Shown here piece by piece: positions 1-9,513 of a stretch of 64,000 nucleotides of DNA (the first letter of the stretch is position 1; each line of letters begins with the position of its first letter). Origin of the DNA: Mycobacterium sp. PS03-16 (GTDB lineage: Bacteria > Actinomycetota > Actinomycetes > Mycobacteriales > Mycobacteriaceae). The notes beneath the pieces are model-generated. The model worked only from the letters and a program-made list of their open reading frames with translations. It had not been told where the DNA came from and made no database searches. The stretch lies in assembly GCF_004570325.1 (NCBI RefSeq), contig NZ_SPQO01000002.1:248001-312000 (forward strand). Reading direction: 5' to 3'. Both the position numbers and the translations under genes were made by a program.

Positions 1-1418
1 GACGCCGCGACCGCGCCCCGCACCCGGTCCCCGGCCCGTTGCACCGCCAGCCGGGCCGCGTCGACGCGGTTGACCTGCCCCATCCCGACGCCGACCGTGG
101 CGCCGTCGGCGACCACCACGATCGCGTTGGACTTCACCGCGCGGCAGGTTCGCCAGGCGAACGCCAGGTCGGTCAGTGTCGCGGCGTCGGCCGGCTCGCC
201 GGTGGCCAGCGTCCAGGTGTTCGGGTCGTCGCCGGCCGCGTCGAGGGCGTCGCGCTCCTGCAGCAGCAGCCCCCCGCTGATCGGCCGCATCTCGGTGCCC
301 GTCGACATCGGTTCGGAGGCCACCAGGATCCGGATGTTCTTCTTGCGGGACAGGATCTCCACGGTGCCGGGCTCGTAGGCCGGCGCGATGATCACCTCGG
401 TGAAGATGTCGGCGACGGTCTCGGCCATCTCGACGCTGACCGCGGTGTTGGTCGCGATCACCCCGCCGAACGCCGAGAGCGGATCGCATTCGTGGGCCTT
501 GCGGTGCGCGTCGGCCACCGACGTCGACGAGATCGCGATCCCACACGGGTTGGCGTGCTTGATGATCGCCACGCAGATCTGCTCGTGGTCGAAGGCGGCA
601 CGCCACGCGGCGTCGGCGTCGGTGTAGTTGTTGTAGGACATCTCCTTGCCGTGCAGCTGCTCGGCCTGGGCCAGGCCGGGCCACGCGGCGTCGTCGCGGT
701 ACAGCGCGGCCTGCTGATGCGGGTTCTCGCCGTAGCGCAGGACCGCCGCGCGCCGCCAGGTGCCGCCCACCCAGGCGGGCAGGTGCTGCGCGGGTTCCTC
801 CGGGGCCAGCGTCGACCCCATCCAGGTGGCCACCGCGACGTCGTACTCCGCGGTGTGCCGGAACGCCAACGACGCCAAGATCTTCCGCTCCGCGAGGGTG
901 AAGCCGCCGGAGCGGACCGCGGCCAGCACCCCGTCGTATCCGCGCGGTTCGACGACGACGGCGACGCTCGGGTGGTTCTTGGCCGCCGCGCGCACCATCG
1001 ACGGGCCGCCGATGTCGATCTGCTCGACGCACTCGTCCTCCGACGCGCCGGACGCGACGGTCTCGCTGAACGGGTACAGGTTGACGACCACGAGGTCGAA
1101 CGCCTCGACGCCGAGATCCTGCAGTGCCGCAACGTGTTCGGGCTTGCGCAGGTCGGCGAGCAACCCGGCGTGCACGTGCGGGTGCAGGGTCTTGACCCGG
1201 CCGTCGAGCACCTCCGGGAAGCCGGTGACGTCCTCGACCGGGGTGACGGGGACACCCGCACCGGCGATGGTCTTGGCGGTCGAGCCGGTGGACACGATCG
1301 CGACGCCGGCGTCGTGCAGTCCGCGCGCCAGCTCGGTCAGGCCGGTCTTGTCATAGACGCTGATCAGGGCGCGGCGAATCGGCTTCTTCGTCGGTGAATG
1401 CCCTTCGGCTGTGCTCAT
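1..1418 (-). CDS. purH: Bifunctional AICAR formyltransferase / IMP cyclohydrolase, 3' end cut off by the window
   Basis: Catalyses the last two steps of IMP synthesis: formylation of AICAR with 10-formyl-THF, then ring closure. About 472 residues are visible of a family that usually runs about 520; the C-terminus lies left of position 1. The N-terminal IMP cyclohydrolase (MGS-like) domain is clear ([13 protein letters not shown] near residue 14, then STGSTAKTI), followed by the transformylase domain with [11 protein letters not shown] and the KHANPCG segment. The ATG at 1416-1418 overlaps the purN stop as ATGA, so purN-purH is translationally coupled. The reading was made by translating the reverse strand directly. 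Function is certain from family conservation. Confidence 0.97.
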   Translation of the reverse strand, partial: MSTAEGHSPTKKPIRRALISVYDKTGLTELARGLHDAGVAIVSTGSTAKTIAGAGVPVTPVEDVTGFPEVLDGRVKTLHPHVHAGLLADLRKPEHVAALQDLGVEAFDLVVVNLYPFSETVASGASEDECVEQIDIGGPSMVRAAAKNHPSVAVVVEPRGYDGVLAAVRSGGFTLAERKILASLAFRHTAEYDVAVATWMGSTLAPEEPAQHLPAWVGGTWRRAAVLRYGENPHQQAALYRDDAAWPGLAQAEQLHGKEMSYNNYTDADAAWRAAFDHEQICVAIIKHANPCGIAISSTSVADAHRKAHECDPLSAFGGVIATNTAVSVEMAETVADIFTEVIIAPAYEPGTVEILSRKKNIRILVASEPMSTGTEMRPISGGLLLQERDALDAAGDDPNTWTLATGEPADAATLTDLAFAWRTCRAVKSNAIVVVADGATVGVGMGQVNRVDAARLAVQRAGDRVRGAVAA

Positions 1419-2044
1419 CCTATGGTCGCCTTTCGTCCGGTCCAGGTCACGCCGCGGGTCGCCACCGCGGCCAGGACTTCCACCAGCAGTCGCCGTTCGA
1501 CCACCTTGATCCGCTCGTGCAGCGTTGCCTCGTCGTCGTCGTCGGCCACCGCGACGGCCTCCTGGGCCAGGATCGGCCCGGTGTCCATCCCCGCGTCGAC
1601 CAGGTGCACCGTGCAGCCGGTGACCCGCACGCCGTAGGCCAGGGAGTCGGGGACGGCGTGCGCACCGGGGAACGCCGGGAGCAGCGCCGGGTGGGTGTTG
1701 ACGACCCGGCCGGGGAACCGCGAGAGAAATTGCGGGCCAAGAATCTTCATGAATCCGGCCGAGACGACGAGGTCGGGTTCGACGGCGGCGGTCGCGGCGG
1801 TCATCGCCGCGTCCCATGCCGCCCGGTCCGGGTGGTCGCCCAGACGCACGGTGTAGCCGGGCACGCCGGCGGCGGCGGCGATGTCGAGTGCTGCGCAGGG
1901 TCGGTCGGTGCCGACGGCCACCACGCGCGCCGGGTAGTCGCCGACGGCGGCGTCGAGCAGCGAGGCGAGCAACGATCCGGTCCCGGAGGCCAGGACGGCC
2001 AGCCGCGCAGGTGCGCTGGGGGGCACACGTAGCGGTTCCGGCAC
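1415..2044 (-). CDS. purN: Phosphoribosylglycinamide formyltransferase
   Basis: GAR transformylase of de novo purine synthesis, 10-formyl-THF dependent. It reads [13 protein letters not shown] at the N-terminus (phosphoribosyl-binding loop), then the catalytic region [17 protein letters not shown] followed by [12 protein letters not shown] (Asn/His) and the conserved Asp in [12 protein letters not shown]. The GTG at 2044 is chosen because the protein then begins [15 protein letters not shown], matching the mycobacterial family start; the frame stays open upstream to 2284 but that would overlap the neighbour by more than 200 bp. It starts 10 bp after the stop of the membrane-protein gene at 2055 and ends in an ATGA overlap with purH. 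Confidence 0.96.
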   Translation of the reverse strand: MPEPLRVPPSAPARLAVLASGTGSLLASLLDAAVGDYPARVVAVGTDRPCAALDIAAAAGVPGYTVRLGDHPDRAAWDAAMTAATAAVEPDLVVSAGFMKILGPQFLSRFPGRVVNTHPALLPAFPGAHAVPDSLAYGVRVTGCTVHLVDAGMDTGPILAQEAVAVADDDDEATLHERIKVVERRLLVEVLAAVATRGVTWTGRKATIG

Positions 2045-2054
2045 GCGCAGCAGC

Positions 2055-3551
2055 CTAGTCGGCGGAGCGGCGTGGCCGGTCGCCGGTGTCGTCGTCGGTG
2101 AGGAAGTGTTCCTCGGGGTCGGGGCCGGGGTCGGCGAGCCCCGGATCCGGGACCGCCGCGGTGCGGGGTGCGGCCGGCCCGGGCGTCGGTTCCGGGTCGG
2201 GATCCGGCACGAGTTCCGGCTCCGGGGGCGTGTCGACGATCGGCCCGGTCGCCGCGTCCGTATCCGTGATCGGGCCGGTGTCATCGTCCGGCCCTGAGTT
2301 CGGGTCCGGGTCGGATTCTGGTTCGGGGTCGGCGACGCGGACCCGGCGGGGCCGGCGGGTGATGCCGCCCGTCATCGCGACGGTGAGCCCGCCGATCGCG
2401 GTGAACCACAGGAACACCGCGGGCCCGAACGTGGTCTGGTCGACGCCGACGTCGCCGAAGTTGCCCAGCCGCCCACCGCCGGCGTAGCCGAGCAGCGCCA
2501 TGGTGACCGCCGCCAGCCCCGCCGCGGTCAGCAGCTTGGCGGCCGCCACCGGGAGCGGCGCCGGCCGGCGCGCGACCTGCTGCCCGACCGCGACCGCCGA
2601 CGCGGCGCCCACGATGAGCAGCGCCACCCACACCGGGCCCAGCGGCGGCGTCGGGACGGCGGCCAGGACGGGCACCGCGGGCACGTCGCCGCCGAGCACC
2701 GTGAACGAACTGAACGTCGCGAGCCCGATGTGCGAGCTCGATCCCACGGCGACCGCCGCAGCCCCGACCACCACGTTGGGGAGGTAGAGCAGCGACAGCA
2801 CCGTGAGGCTGAACTGGCCGAACACCGAGTCGGTGATCGCGAACAGCTCGTGCATGGTCGACCAGTGCACGATCAACGACACGGCCGTCACCAGCCCGCA
2901 CAGCCCGGCCAGCGCGAGCACACCGGCCGCGGCCGCCCGCACCGCCTCGGGCAGCCAGTTCGGCAGCGGCGAGGACGCCACCGTCCGCCGGCCGACCCGC
3001 GACGCCACACCGAGGAACGCGCCGATGGCGTGGACGGCGAGTACCCCGCCGAATGCCCGCAGCGCCGACGGGGTCTGCAGTTCGGTCAGCACCGACGCCG
3101 CATCGTGGATGACCGCCAGCGCGATCGCCGCGATCAGCAGCGGACCGCCCAGCGCCGACGCGACGACCCAGCGGGTGACGAACCACGATCCGTACGGTGA
3201 CGTCGCCGCGGCGGTCGTGCGCGCGGTGCCCCACACCATCGCCAACACCGGCATCAGCGGCATGACGCCGAGCTCACGCCCGCCGATCGACACCGGTACC
3301 TGGTGCACACCGAGCCACATGCTGGCGATCGCGCCGAACGCCCCCGTCATGTCGCTGTTCGCAATGAGCAGCTGCAGCAGCGTCACCGCCGCGATGACGA
3401 CGAGCGCCACGACGGACGGCCCGAACGCGACCCGCAGCAGCTCACGCGCTTGGCGTGGGCCGACGGGCCGGGGGGTTCCTCCCCCGGCGGGGCGCTTGTC
3501 CACGTACGGGGCCGTTGGTCGCGCAGGCCGGCGTGCGCGCCGGTCACGCAC
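2055..3551 (-). CDS. perM: PerM-like DUF6350 integral membrane protein
   Basis: Polytopic membrane protein with a short basic Pro-rich N-terminus, roughly 9-10 hydrophobic segments (first around residues 44-66, ATNS-type segment [18 protein letters not shown]), and a long cytosolic tail from about residue 400 dominated by Pro/Asp/Glu/Gly repeats of DPDPEP type. Content and position (upstream of purN-purH, downstream of a 34 kDa antigen homologue) match M. tuberculosis Rv0955, PerM, which established work links to cell division and persistence in mice. The biochemical role is unknown. The GTG at 3551 has no obvious Shine-Dalgarno, so an internal start cannot be excluded. It likely forms one transcription unit with purN and purH. 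Confidence 0.85.
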   Translation of the reverse strand: MRDRRARRPARPTAPYVDKRPAGGGTPRPVGPRQARELLRVAFGPSVVALVVIAAVTLLQLLIANSDMTGAFGAIASMWLGVHQVPVSIGGRELGVMPLMPVLAMVWGTARTTAAATSPYGSWFVTRWVVASALGGPLLIAAIALAVIHDAASVLTELQTPSALRAFGGVLAVHAIGAFLGVASRVGRRTVASSPLPNWLPEAVRAAAAGVLALAGLCGLVTAVSLIVHWSTMHELFAITDSVFGQFSLTVLSLLYLPNVVVGAAAVAVGSSSHIGLATFSSFTVLGGDVPAVPVLAAVPTPPLGPVWVALLIVGAASAVAVGQQVARRPAPLPVAAAKLLTAAGLAAVTMALLGYAGGGRLGNFGDVGVDQTTFGPAVFLWFTAIGGLTVAMTGGITRRPRRVRVADPEPESDPDPNSGPDDDTGPITDTDAATGPIVDTPPEPELVPDPDPEPTPGPAAPRTAAVPDPGLADPGPDPEEHFLTDDDTGDRPRRSAD

Positions 3552-3562
3552 GCGCGGTCAGC

Positions 3563-4441
3563 TTATGAGGAGGTCGGGCCGGACTGCTGCGACGACTGCG
3601 GCTGCTGCGGCGCCGTCGACTGCCCACTGCCGGACTGGGCCTGCTGCTGCGGCTGGCCGTACGTCGGGAAGCCGGTGGGAGGGGTCGGCGGACCGCTCTG
3701 CTGCCCACCACCGGAGAAACCGCCGGTCGACGGGCCGCTGCCACCGGGGTAGCCGCCGTACTGCGTGGGGTAGCCGGGCCGCTGCTGCGGGACCTGCTGG
3801 GGCGGGCCCTGGTGGCCACCGTGGTGCTGGGCCTGGTGCTGACCGCTGTGCGGCTGACCGTAGTACCCGCCGGGTGCGCCGTACTGGCCGTACTGCTGCT
3901 GCTGGTCGTACTTGGGTCGCGGGGTCGGCGGGGTCAGCACGCCGGTGTCGTAGAGCAGCGCGGCCACCGAGGTGCCGGCCTGCAGCAGCGACACCACGAT
4001 CAGCACGTAGAGCGCCCAGCCGATCGACGCCTCCTCGGGCTTGTTGACCAGCTCGGCGATGATCAGCAGGAACGCCAGGACCGACAGCACCGCGGACACC
4101 GCGATGAAGCCCTTGTTCTTCACGAGCAGGCTGGCGCCGGCGAGCAGACCCGCGAGCAGCGCGGAGATGACCGCCAGCCCGATGCCCAGCGTGGAACCGC
4201 TGACGGTGCCGCCCTGACCGAAGATGTCACCGGCGTTGACCTCGAAGATCGGCCCGAAGTTGAGCAGGTAGACGAGCAGGCCCAGCACGGCGGCCGCCAT
4301 CAGCAGGTAGCCGGGCAGCTTGCTCGGGCCGTCGGCCGTGGGGGTCTCGGCCAGCTTGCCGAAATTCTGCGTGGGCGCCGAGAACTGGGTGGTCGGCTGA
4401 TTGGCCGGTGGATATCCGGGGTTACCGGGCGAGTAGGTCAT
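3563..4441 (-). CDS. 34 kDa antigenic protein homologue (DUF5336, Rv0954-like)
   Basis: 292-residue membrane protein. It begins MTYSPGNPGYPPANQP, the same opening as M. tuberculosis Rv0954, which fixes the ATG at 4441; the upstream strand reads AGGAGAGG just before it. Four hydrophobic segments occupy about residues 55-175, followed by a low-complexity Gln/Gly/Pro/Tyr-rich C-terminal half (QQQQYGQYG, GGYYGQ). Family proteins are surface or cell-envelope associated antigens of unknown function. The next gene (PerM-like) follows 11 bp downstream on the same strand. An upstream in-frame extension to 4543 is open but lacks support. Confidence 0.9.
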   Translation of the reverse strand: MTYSPGNPGYPPANQPTTQFSAPTQNFGKLAETPTADGPSKLPGYLLMAAAVLGLLVYLLNFGPIFEVNAGDIFGQGGTVSGSTLGIGLAVISALLAGLLAGASLLVKNKGFIAVSAVLSVLAFLLIIAELVNKPEEASIGWALYVLIVVSLLQAGTSVAALLYDTGVLTPPTPRPKYDQQQQYGQYGAPGGYYGQPHSGQHQAQHHGGHQGPPQQVPQQRPGYPTQYGGYPGGSGPSTGGFSGGGQQSGPPTPPTGFPTYGQPQQQAQSGSGQSTAPQQPQSSQQSGPTSS

Positions 4442-4599
4442 GACCTCTCCTGTGTTGATCGGGCGTCGGACGTGGGCAACACGTGCGCTGAACACGGACC
4501 ACCTGAGCAATTCGATCTCCCACGCTAGCGCACGCCCCGTCACCCCCGGCGCACCACGGGGCTCCGGGCGACGCCGGAACGTGTGCTTGCCCTATCCAC

Positions 4600-4613
4600 T
4601 AGAACACGTTCTA
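4600..4613. promoter_or_regulatory. KstR-like operator upstream of LLM oxidoreductase
   Basis: TAGAACACGTTCTA fits the published KstR consensus TnnAACnnGTTnnA at every fixed position and has 6-bp inverted arms (TAGAAC/GTTCTA) around a 2-bp spacer. It ends 9 bp before the ATG of the LLM gene, so it would cover the promoter or transcript start. KstR is the TetR-family repressor of cholesterol/steroid catabolism in mycobacteria. The match is direct; binding is inferred. Confidence 0.8.
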
Positions 4614-4622
4614 ATTCGTGAC

Positions 4623-5471
4623 ATGGACTACGGGCTCGTACTGTTCACCAGCGACCGGGGCATCACACCGGCGAAAGCCGCGACGCTCGCCGACGATCAC
4701 GGCTTCCGCACCTTCTACGTGCCCGAGCACACACACATCCCGATCAAGCGGGAGGCGGCCCACCCGACCACCGGCGACGAATCGCTGCCCGACGACCGCT
4801 ACATGCGCACGCTGGACCCGTGGGTGTCGCTGGGCACGGCGTGCGCGGTGACGTCGCGCGTGCGGCTGTCGACGGCGGTGGCGCTGCCGGTCGAGCACGA
4901 CCCGATCACGCTGGCGAAGTCGATCGCCACGCTGGACCACCTCTCGGGCGGGCGGGTCTCGCTCGGCGTCGGGTTCGGGTGGAACACCGACGAACTGGCC
5001 GACCACAAGGTTCCGCCCGGGCGGCGCCGCACGATGCTGCGCGAATACCTGGAGGCGATGCGGGCGCTGTGGACGCAGGAGGAGGCGTCCTACGAGGGCG
5101 AATTCGTGAACTTCGGGCCCAGCTGGGCGTGGCCCAAACCGGTGCAGTCCCACATCCCCGTGCTCGTCGGCGCGGCGGGCACCGAGAAGAACTTCAAGTG
5201 GATCGCCCGGTCGGCGGACGGCTGGATCACCACGCCGCGCGATTTCGACATCGACGCGCCGGTCAAGCTGCTGCAGGACACCTGGGCGGCGGCCGGCCGC
5301 GACGGCGCCCCGCAGATCGTCGCGCTGGACTTCAAGCCGGACCCGGACAAGCTGGCGCGCTGGCGCGACCTGGGCGTCACCGAGGTGCTGTTCGGGTTGC
5401 CGGACAAATCCGAGGCGGACGTCGCGGCGTATGTCGAGCGGCTGGCCGGCAAGCTCTCCGCCCTGGTCTGA
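4623..5471 (+). CDS. LLM-class F420-dependent oxidoreductase (Rv0953c-like)
   Basis: 282-residue luciferase-like TIM-barrel protein. Features include FYVPEHTHIP near the N-terminus, the family segment SGGRVSLGVGFGWNTDEL at mid-length, and IPVLVGAAG in the second half. Such proteins in actinobacteria normally use F420H2 (or FMN) to reduce small organic substrates; the substrate here is unknown. The ATG at 4623 is preferred because it sits 9 bp after the operator; an open frame runs upstream to 4440 but would enclose the operator. It is transcribed divergently from the 34 kDa antigen homologue. The operator suggests a link to sterol catabolism. Confidence 0.88.
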   Translation: MDYGLVLFTSDRGITPAKAATLADDHGFRTFYVPEHTHIPIKREAAHPTTGDESLPDDRYMRTLDPWVSLGTACAVTSRVRLSTAVALPVEHDPITLAKSIATLDHLSGGRVSLGVGFGWNTDELADHKVPPGRRRTMLREYLEAMRALWTQEEASYEGEFVNFGPSWAWPKPVQSHIPVLVGAAGTEKNFKWIARSADGWITTPRDFDIDAPVKLLQDTWAAAGRDGAPQIVALDFKPDPDKLARWRDLGVTEVLFGLPDKSEADVAAYVERLAGKLSALV

Positions 5472-5482
5472 CCTTCTCTGCG

Positions 5483-5540
5483 CGAGCAGACACAAAAGGG
5501 CCCTGAATCGACTGTTTCAGGGCACTTTTGCGTCTGCTCG
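5483..5540. terminator. Long intergenic hairpin, repeat family A copy 1 (bidirectional terminator-like)
   Basis: Arms of about 25 bp starting CGAGCAGACACAAAAG and ending CTTTTGCGTCTGCTCG with two mismatches, separated by a 7-nt loop. It lies between two convergent genes. The same arm sequence (CGAGCAG...CAAAAGTGCCC) recurs at 16371-16452, so this is a dispersed palindromic element and not only a local terminator. Confidence 0.75.
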
Positions 5541-5559
5541 GCCGGAAATCTGAGCGGAC

Positions 5560-7086
5560 TCAGGCCAGCGTCGCGTGGTTGGCCTTGTCGCCGGCGCGCA
5601 CGACGATGCGCGCGCCGAGCGGGTCGCCGTCGCTCATCAGCGCGACGAGCTCCTCGTCCTCCGACGTCGCCATGAACCGCTCGCCGGCCGGCGTGCGGCC
5701 CACGATGATGCCGGTGCGCACCGGCCAGTCGTAGCGCACCGAGTAGGTCTCGATCGTGCCGATCCCGTCCGGCCTCTCGGTCACCGGCACGGTCGGCAGG
5801 GCGGCCACCTCCGCGTTGAGCGCCGCGCTGTTGTCGGCCCGCCACTCGACCGGCAGCGTCGAGTACACCCCGGTCGAGTACTTGCTGATGGTGCCGCCGT
5901 TGGCGCCGACGAAGCCGAACCGTCCCGGCCGGTCCCGCAGTTGCGCGACGGTCTCGGCGATGGCGTGCAGCGAGTAGCTGTTGCCCGGACCGCCGAAGTA
6001 CGGCAACCCGCCGGTGACCGTCAGCCCGCGCGGGTCGTCGCCGTCGAGGCCGAGGGCCTCGCAGATGACGAAGACGGGGAACGGGAAGCAGCTGTAGAGG
6101 TCGAACGTCGCGATGTCGTCGGCGCCGATCTGCGCCACCCGCAGCGCTTCGCGCGCCGAGCGCACCGCCGCGGGGCTGGCGCTCAGGTCGACCCGGTCGA
6201 GCAGGGGCTGTTCGGTCAGGTCCGCGTGCCCGTGGACGTACACCCACTTCTCCTCGGGCACGCCGAGGCGGCGCGCCGCGGCCACACTCATCATGACCAC
6301 CGCGGCGCCCTGGTTGACCTGGTCGCGCGCCACCAGCAGGCGCGGGTACGGATCGCAGATCATCCGGTTGTCGTCGGTGACCGTGACGATCTCATCGACG
6401 GAGCGTTCCACCGGTGACGACGAGAACGGGTTCTTCGCAGCCACTTTGGACATCGGCGCGAACAGCTCGGCCATCGTGCGGCGGTAGTCGGCCACGCTCA
6501 TGCCCAGCCGGGCCCGCCGGGCGTTGTCGAGCAGGCCGTACTGGACGGCGGCGCCGGTCAACCCGTGATTGGCGGTGTACTCGGTGAAGTACTGGTGGAT
6601 CTGGTGGCCGCGGTCCTCGAGCTGGCCGTCGACGTGTTCGGTGAAATCCGGCTTGTCGTCCCGGTCGGCGAAGTACCTATGGGTCGACCCCGGTTCGGAT
6701 CCGATGATCATCGCGACGTCGATCTCGCCGGCGGCGATGCCGTTGCCCGCCTCGGTGACGAGCTTCTGCGGGCTCTGGCCGCCGACCGGTTCGAGCACCA
6801 CCCGCGCCGGGTCCGCACCCACCCGGCGCATCACCGAACGCGGGTAGTTGTTGGACTTGCCCAGCGTCGCCGGCATGGGGCCGGAGATCTCGAACTGCCG
6901 CAGGCCGAACACCACGTCGACCGCCTCGGCGATCGTGTCGGCGGGGGCGCCGGTGTCATCGAGGGCCGCGCGGACCGCGGCGGTGGCGAGGTCGACCGCC
7001 GACATGCCCCGGTAGTCGGGGTCGTCGATGCGCTCGGTGAACTGTCCGACGCCGACGAGCACCGGCGTGCGCGGATCGACCGCCAT
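5560..7086 (-). CDS. Thiolase-fold acetyl-CoA acetyltransferase-like protein lacking the nucleophilic Cys
   Basis: 508 residues with an N-terminal thiolase-like fold (TPVLVGVGQFTER) and a C-terminal OB-like extension (TGIIVGRTPAGERFMA). The position of the acyl-accepting Cys in thiolases reads EPVGGQSPQKLVTEAG, with no Cys, and the C-terminal active-site block is GANGGTISKYSTG, not the usual GGAIALGHP. It therefore resembles the SCP-x/non-catalytic lipid-binding branch more than a degradative thiolase. The ATG at 7086 has a GGGAGG Shine-Dalgarno 6 nt upstream. It lies just downstream of sucCD on the same strand but is separated by a hairpin. Substrate and activity are unknown. Confidence 0.8.
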   Translation of the reverse strand: MAVDPRTPVLVGVGQFTERIDDPDYRGMSAVDLATAAVRAALDDTGAPADTIAEAVDVVFGLRQFEISGPMPATLGKSNNYPRSVMRRVGADPARVVLEPVGGQSPQKLVTEAGNGIAAGEIDVAMIIGSEPGSTHRYFADRDDKPDFTEHVDGQLEDRGHQIHQYFTEYTANHGLTGAAVQYGLLDNARRARLGMSVADYRRTMAELFAPMSKVAAKNPFSSSPVERSVDEIVTVTDDNRMICDPYPRLLVARDQVNQGAAVVMMSVAAARRLGVPEEKWVYVHGHADLTEQPLLDRVDLSASPAAVRSAREALRVAQIGADDIATFDLYSCFPFPVFVICEALGLDGDDPRGLTVTGGLPYFGGPGNSYSLHAIAETVAQLRDRPGRFGFVGANGGTISKYSTGVYSTLPVEWRADNSAALNAEVAALPTVPVTERPDGIGTIETYSVRYDWPVRTGIIVGRTPAGERFMATSEDEELVALMSDGDPLGARIVVRAGDKANHATLA

Positions 7087-7145
7087 GACAAACCTCCCGA
7101 CAGGTGTTAATTCGCCAGGCTAATCGAACCGGCCCGCAACGCGAA

Positions 7146-7193
7146 ACTGCGGCCAGATCGCGAACCCCGCCGGATTCGCGATCTGACCGCAGT
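7146..7193. terminator. Hairpin downstream of sucCD
   Basis: 19-bp arms (ACTGCGGCCAGATCGCGAA / TTCGCGATCTGACCGCAGT) with one mismatch and a 10-nt loop CCCCGCCGGA. It sits 14 bp beyond the sucD stop, between sucD and the thiolase-like gene. There is no T-tract, as is usual for mycobacterial intrinsic terminators. Confidence 0.7.
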
Positions 7194-7206
7194 CTCGGTG
7201 CAGTGC

Positions 7207-8109
7207 TCAGGCGTTCTGCAGGATCTCCCGGGCCAGCGCGGCGGTCTCGGACGGCGTCTTGCCGACCTTCACGCCTGCGGCCTCGAGGGCCTCCTTCTTC
7301 GCCGAGGCGGTGCCCGACGAGCCGGACACGATCGCGCCCGCGTGGCCCATGGTCTTGCCCTCCGGCGCGGTGAAGCCCGCGACGTAGCCGACGACCGGCT
7401 TGCTCACGTTGGCCTTGATGTAGTCGGCCGCGCGCTCCTCGGCGTCACCGCCGATCTCGCCGATCATCACGATGATCTTGGTCTCGGGATCCTTCTCGAA
7501 CGCCTCGATGGCGTCGATGTGGGTGGTGCCGATGACCGGGTCACCGCCGATGCCGATGGCGGTCGAGAAGCCGAGATCGCGCAGCTCGTACATCATCTGG
7601 TAAGTCAGCGTGCCCGACTTCGACACCAGGCCGATCGGACCCTTGCCGGTGATGTTGTTCGGCGTGATGCCGACCAGCGACTCACCGGGGGTGATGATGC
7701 CGGGGCAGTTCGGCCCGATGATCCGGGTCTTTTCGCCCTTCTCGACGTTATAGGCCCACGCGTAGGCGGTGTCCTGCACCGGGATGCCCTCGGTGATGAC
7801 GACCAGCAGCGGGATCTCGGCGTCGATGGCCTCGATGATCGCGTCCTTGGCGAACTTCGGCGGCACGAAGGCGATCGACACGTCGGCGCCGGTCTCCTTC
7901 ATCGCCTCGGCGACACTGCCGAACACCGGCAACTCGACCTCGTTGCCGTCTTTGTCCTCGTGCGTCACGGTCGTGCCGGCCTTACGGGCATTCACGCCGC
8001 CCACGATCTGGGTGCCGGCCTTGAGCATCAGCTTGGTGTGCTTGGTGCCCTCGCCGCCGGTGATGCCCTGGACGATGACCTTGGAGTCTTTGTTCAGAAA
8101 GATCGACAT
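7207..8109 (-). CDS. sucD: Succinyl-CoA synthetase (ADP-forming) alpha subunit
   Basis: 300 residues. It carries the CoA-binding Rossmann start ([21 protein letters not shown]), the catalytic loop [12 protein letters not shown], and the active-site histidine His256 in [14 protein letters not shown]. With SucC it interconverts succinyl-CoA and succinate with substrate-level phosphorylation in the TCA cycle. It starts 12 bp after sucC, forming the sucCD operon. Confidence 0.98.
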   Translation of the reverse strand: MSIFLNKDSKVIVQGITGGEGTKHTKLMLKAGTQIVGGVNARKAGTTVTHEDKDGNEVELPVFGSVAEAMKETGADVSIAFVPPKFAKDAIIEAIDAEIPLLVVITEGIPVQDTAYAWAYNVEKGEKTRIIGPNCPGIITPGESLVGITPNNITGKGPIGLVSKSGTLTYQMMYELRDLGFSTAIGIGGDPVIGTTHIDAIEAFEKDPETKIIVMIGEIGGDAEERAADYIKANVSKPVVGYVAGFTAPEGKTMGHAGAIVSGSSGTASAKKEALEAAGVKVGKTPSETAALAREILQNA

Positions 8110-8121
8110 TCTTCGCGTCCC

Positions 8122-9285
8122 TTACTTCGCGGCCAGCTCGGCGGCCTTGTCGGCGCCTTCGTCCATGGTCTGGGCGAGCACCACCAGCGGGTGGTTGGCG
8201 TCGGCGAGGATCTTGCGGCCCTCGTCGACACGGTTGCCGTCGAGGCGCACGACGAGTGGCTTGTTGGCCTCCTCGCCGAGGATCTCGAGCGCCTTGACGA
8301 TGCCGTTGGCGACCGCGTCGCACGCGGTGATGCCGCCGAACACGTTGACGAACACGCTCTTGACCTGCTGGTCGCCCAGGATCACGTCGAGCCCGTTGGC
8401 CATCACCTCGGCCGAGGCGCCGCCGCCGATGTCGAGGAAGTTGGCCGGCTTCACGCCGCCGTGCTTCTCACCGGCGTAGGCGACCACGTCGAGCGTCGAC
8501 ATGACCAGGCCCGCACCGTTGCCGATGATGCCGACCTGCCCGTCGAGCTTGACGTAGTTGAGGTCGTTCTCCTTGGCCTTGAGCTCCAGCGGATCGGTGG
8601 CGTCCTTGTCCTCGAACTCCGCGTGTCCTTCCTGACGGAAGTCCGCGTTGGCGTCCAGGGTGACCTTGCCGTCCAGCGCCAGGATCTGATCGTCGGGGGT
8701 ACGCACCAGCGGGTTGACCTCGACCAGCGTGGCGTCCTCCTTGACGAAGACCTCCCACAGCTTGGCGATGGTCACCGCGGCGGCGTCGAGCACCTCGGCG
8801 GGCAGGTGGCCCTTCTCGGCGATCTCGCGGGCGAAGGCCTCGTCGACACCCTTGACCGCGTCGACGGGGACGCGGGCGAGGCGCTCGGGCTTGGTGGCCG
8901 CGACCTCTTCGATCTCCATACCGCCCTCGACCGAACACATCGCGAGGTAGGTGCGGTTCGCCCGGTCCAGCAGGAACGAGATGTAGTACTCCTCGGCGAT
9001 GTCGCTCGCCTCGGACACCAGCAGCTTCTTGACGACGTGGCCCTTGATGTCGAGGCCCAGGATGTTCTGCGCGTGGGTGAACGCGTCGTCGGCGGTGGCC
9101 GCGTACTTCACGCCGCCGGCCTTACCGCGGCCGCCGGTCTTCACCTGCGCCTTGACCATCACCGGCTTGCCGATCTCCTCGGCGATCGCCTTGGCATCCT
9201 CGGCGGTGTCGGTCACCCGGCCAGGCGTGGTCGGGACGTTGTGCTTGGCGAACAGCTCTTTCGCCTGGTACTCGAAAAGGTCCAT
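8122..9285 (-). CDS. sucC: Succinyl-CoA synthetase (ADP-forming) beta subunit
   Basis: 387 residues. An ATP-grasp N-terminal half opens with [22 protein letters not shown], contains [16 protein letters not shown] (nucleotide binding), and ends with the CoA-ligase domain ([16 protein letters not shown]). It is the first gene of sucCD. The 228-bp region to the divergent peptidase gene carries two CRP-like palindromes, so cAMP control is possible. Confidence 0.98.
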   Translation of the reverse strand: MDLFEYQAKELFAKHNVPTTPGRVTDTAEDAKAIAEEIGKPVMVKAQVKTGGRGKAGGVKYAATADDAFTHAQNILGLDIKGHVVKKLLVSEASDIAEEYYISFLLDRANRTYLAMCSVEGGMEIEEVAATKPERLARVPVDAVKGVDEAFAREIAEKGHLPAEVLDAAAVTIAKLWEVFVKEDATLVEVNPLVRTPDDQILALDGKVTLDANADFRQEGHAEFEDKDATDPLELKAKENDLNYVKLDGQVGIIGNGAGLVMSTLDVVAYAGEKHGGVKPANFLDIGGGASAEVMANGLDVILGDQQVKSVFVNVFGGITACDAVANGIVKALEILGEEANKPLVVRLDGNRVDEGRKILADANHPLVVLAQTMDEGADKAAELAAK

Positions 9286-9427
9286 TGACTCACTGTCTGT
9301 CTGTTATCGATCCCCGGTCGCTGAGCCCCGGCCCGCGGGCCGTGACGGTCGCTCGCACCTGGCGCCCGATGGGCTCGCAGGAACTGTATCCACAACCCCG
9401 TCCGACCTCGGCACCGCCTGCCGGTCA

Positions 9428-9469
9428 TGTGGTAGATCTCACCGCACCCCAAGCGTGATACAGCTCACA
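9428..9469. promoter_or_regulatory. Two CRP-like palindromes between sucC and the M23 peptidase gene
   Basis: TGTGGTAGATCTCACC (9428-9443) and CGTGATACAGCTCACA (9454-9469) match the TGTGA-N6-TCACA type at 8/10 and 9/10 arm positions. Their centres are 26 bp apart. They are placed where either divergent promoter could be controlled. The cAMP receptor protein of mycobacteria uses this class of site; binding here is inferred. Confidence 0.5.
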
Positions 9470-9513
9470 ATATCGGCCGGAATACCCGCACGGGTTGCCA
9501 CCAACATTGGGAT

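Noticed and set aside
4442..4543. N-terminal extension of the 34 kDa antigen homologue
   Set aside because: The MTYSPGNPGYP start has its own Shine-Dalgarno and matches the family N-terminus; the extension would run through the divergent promoter region.
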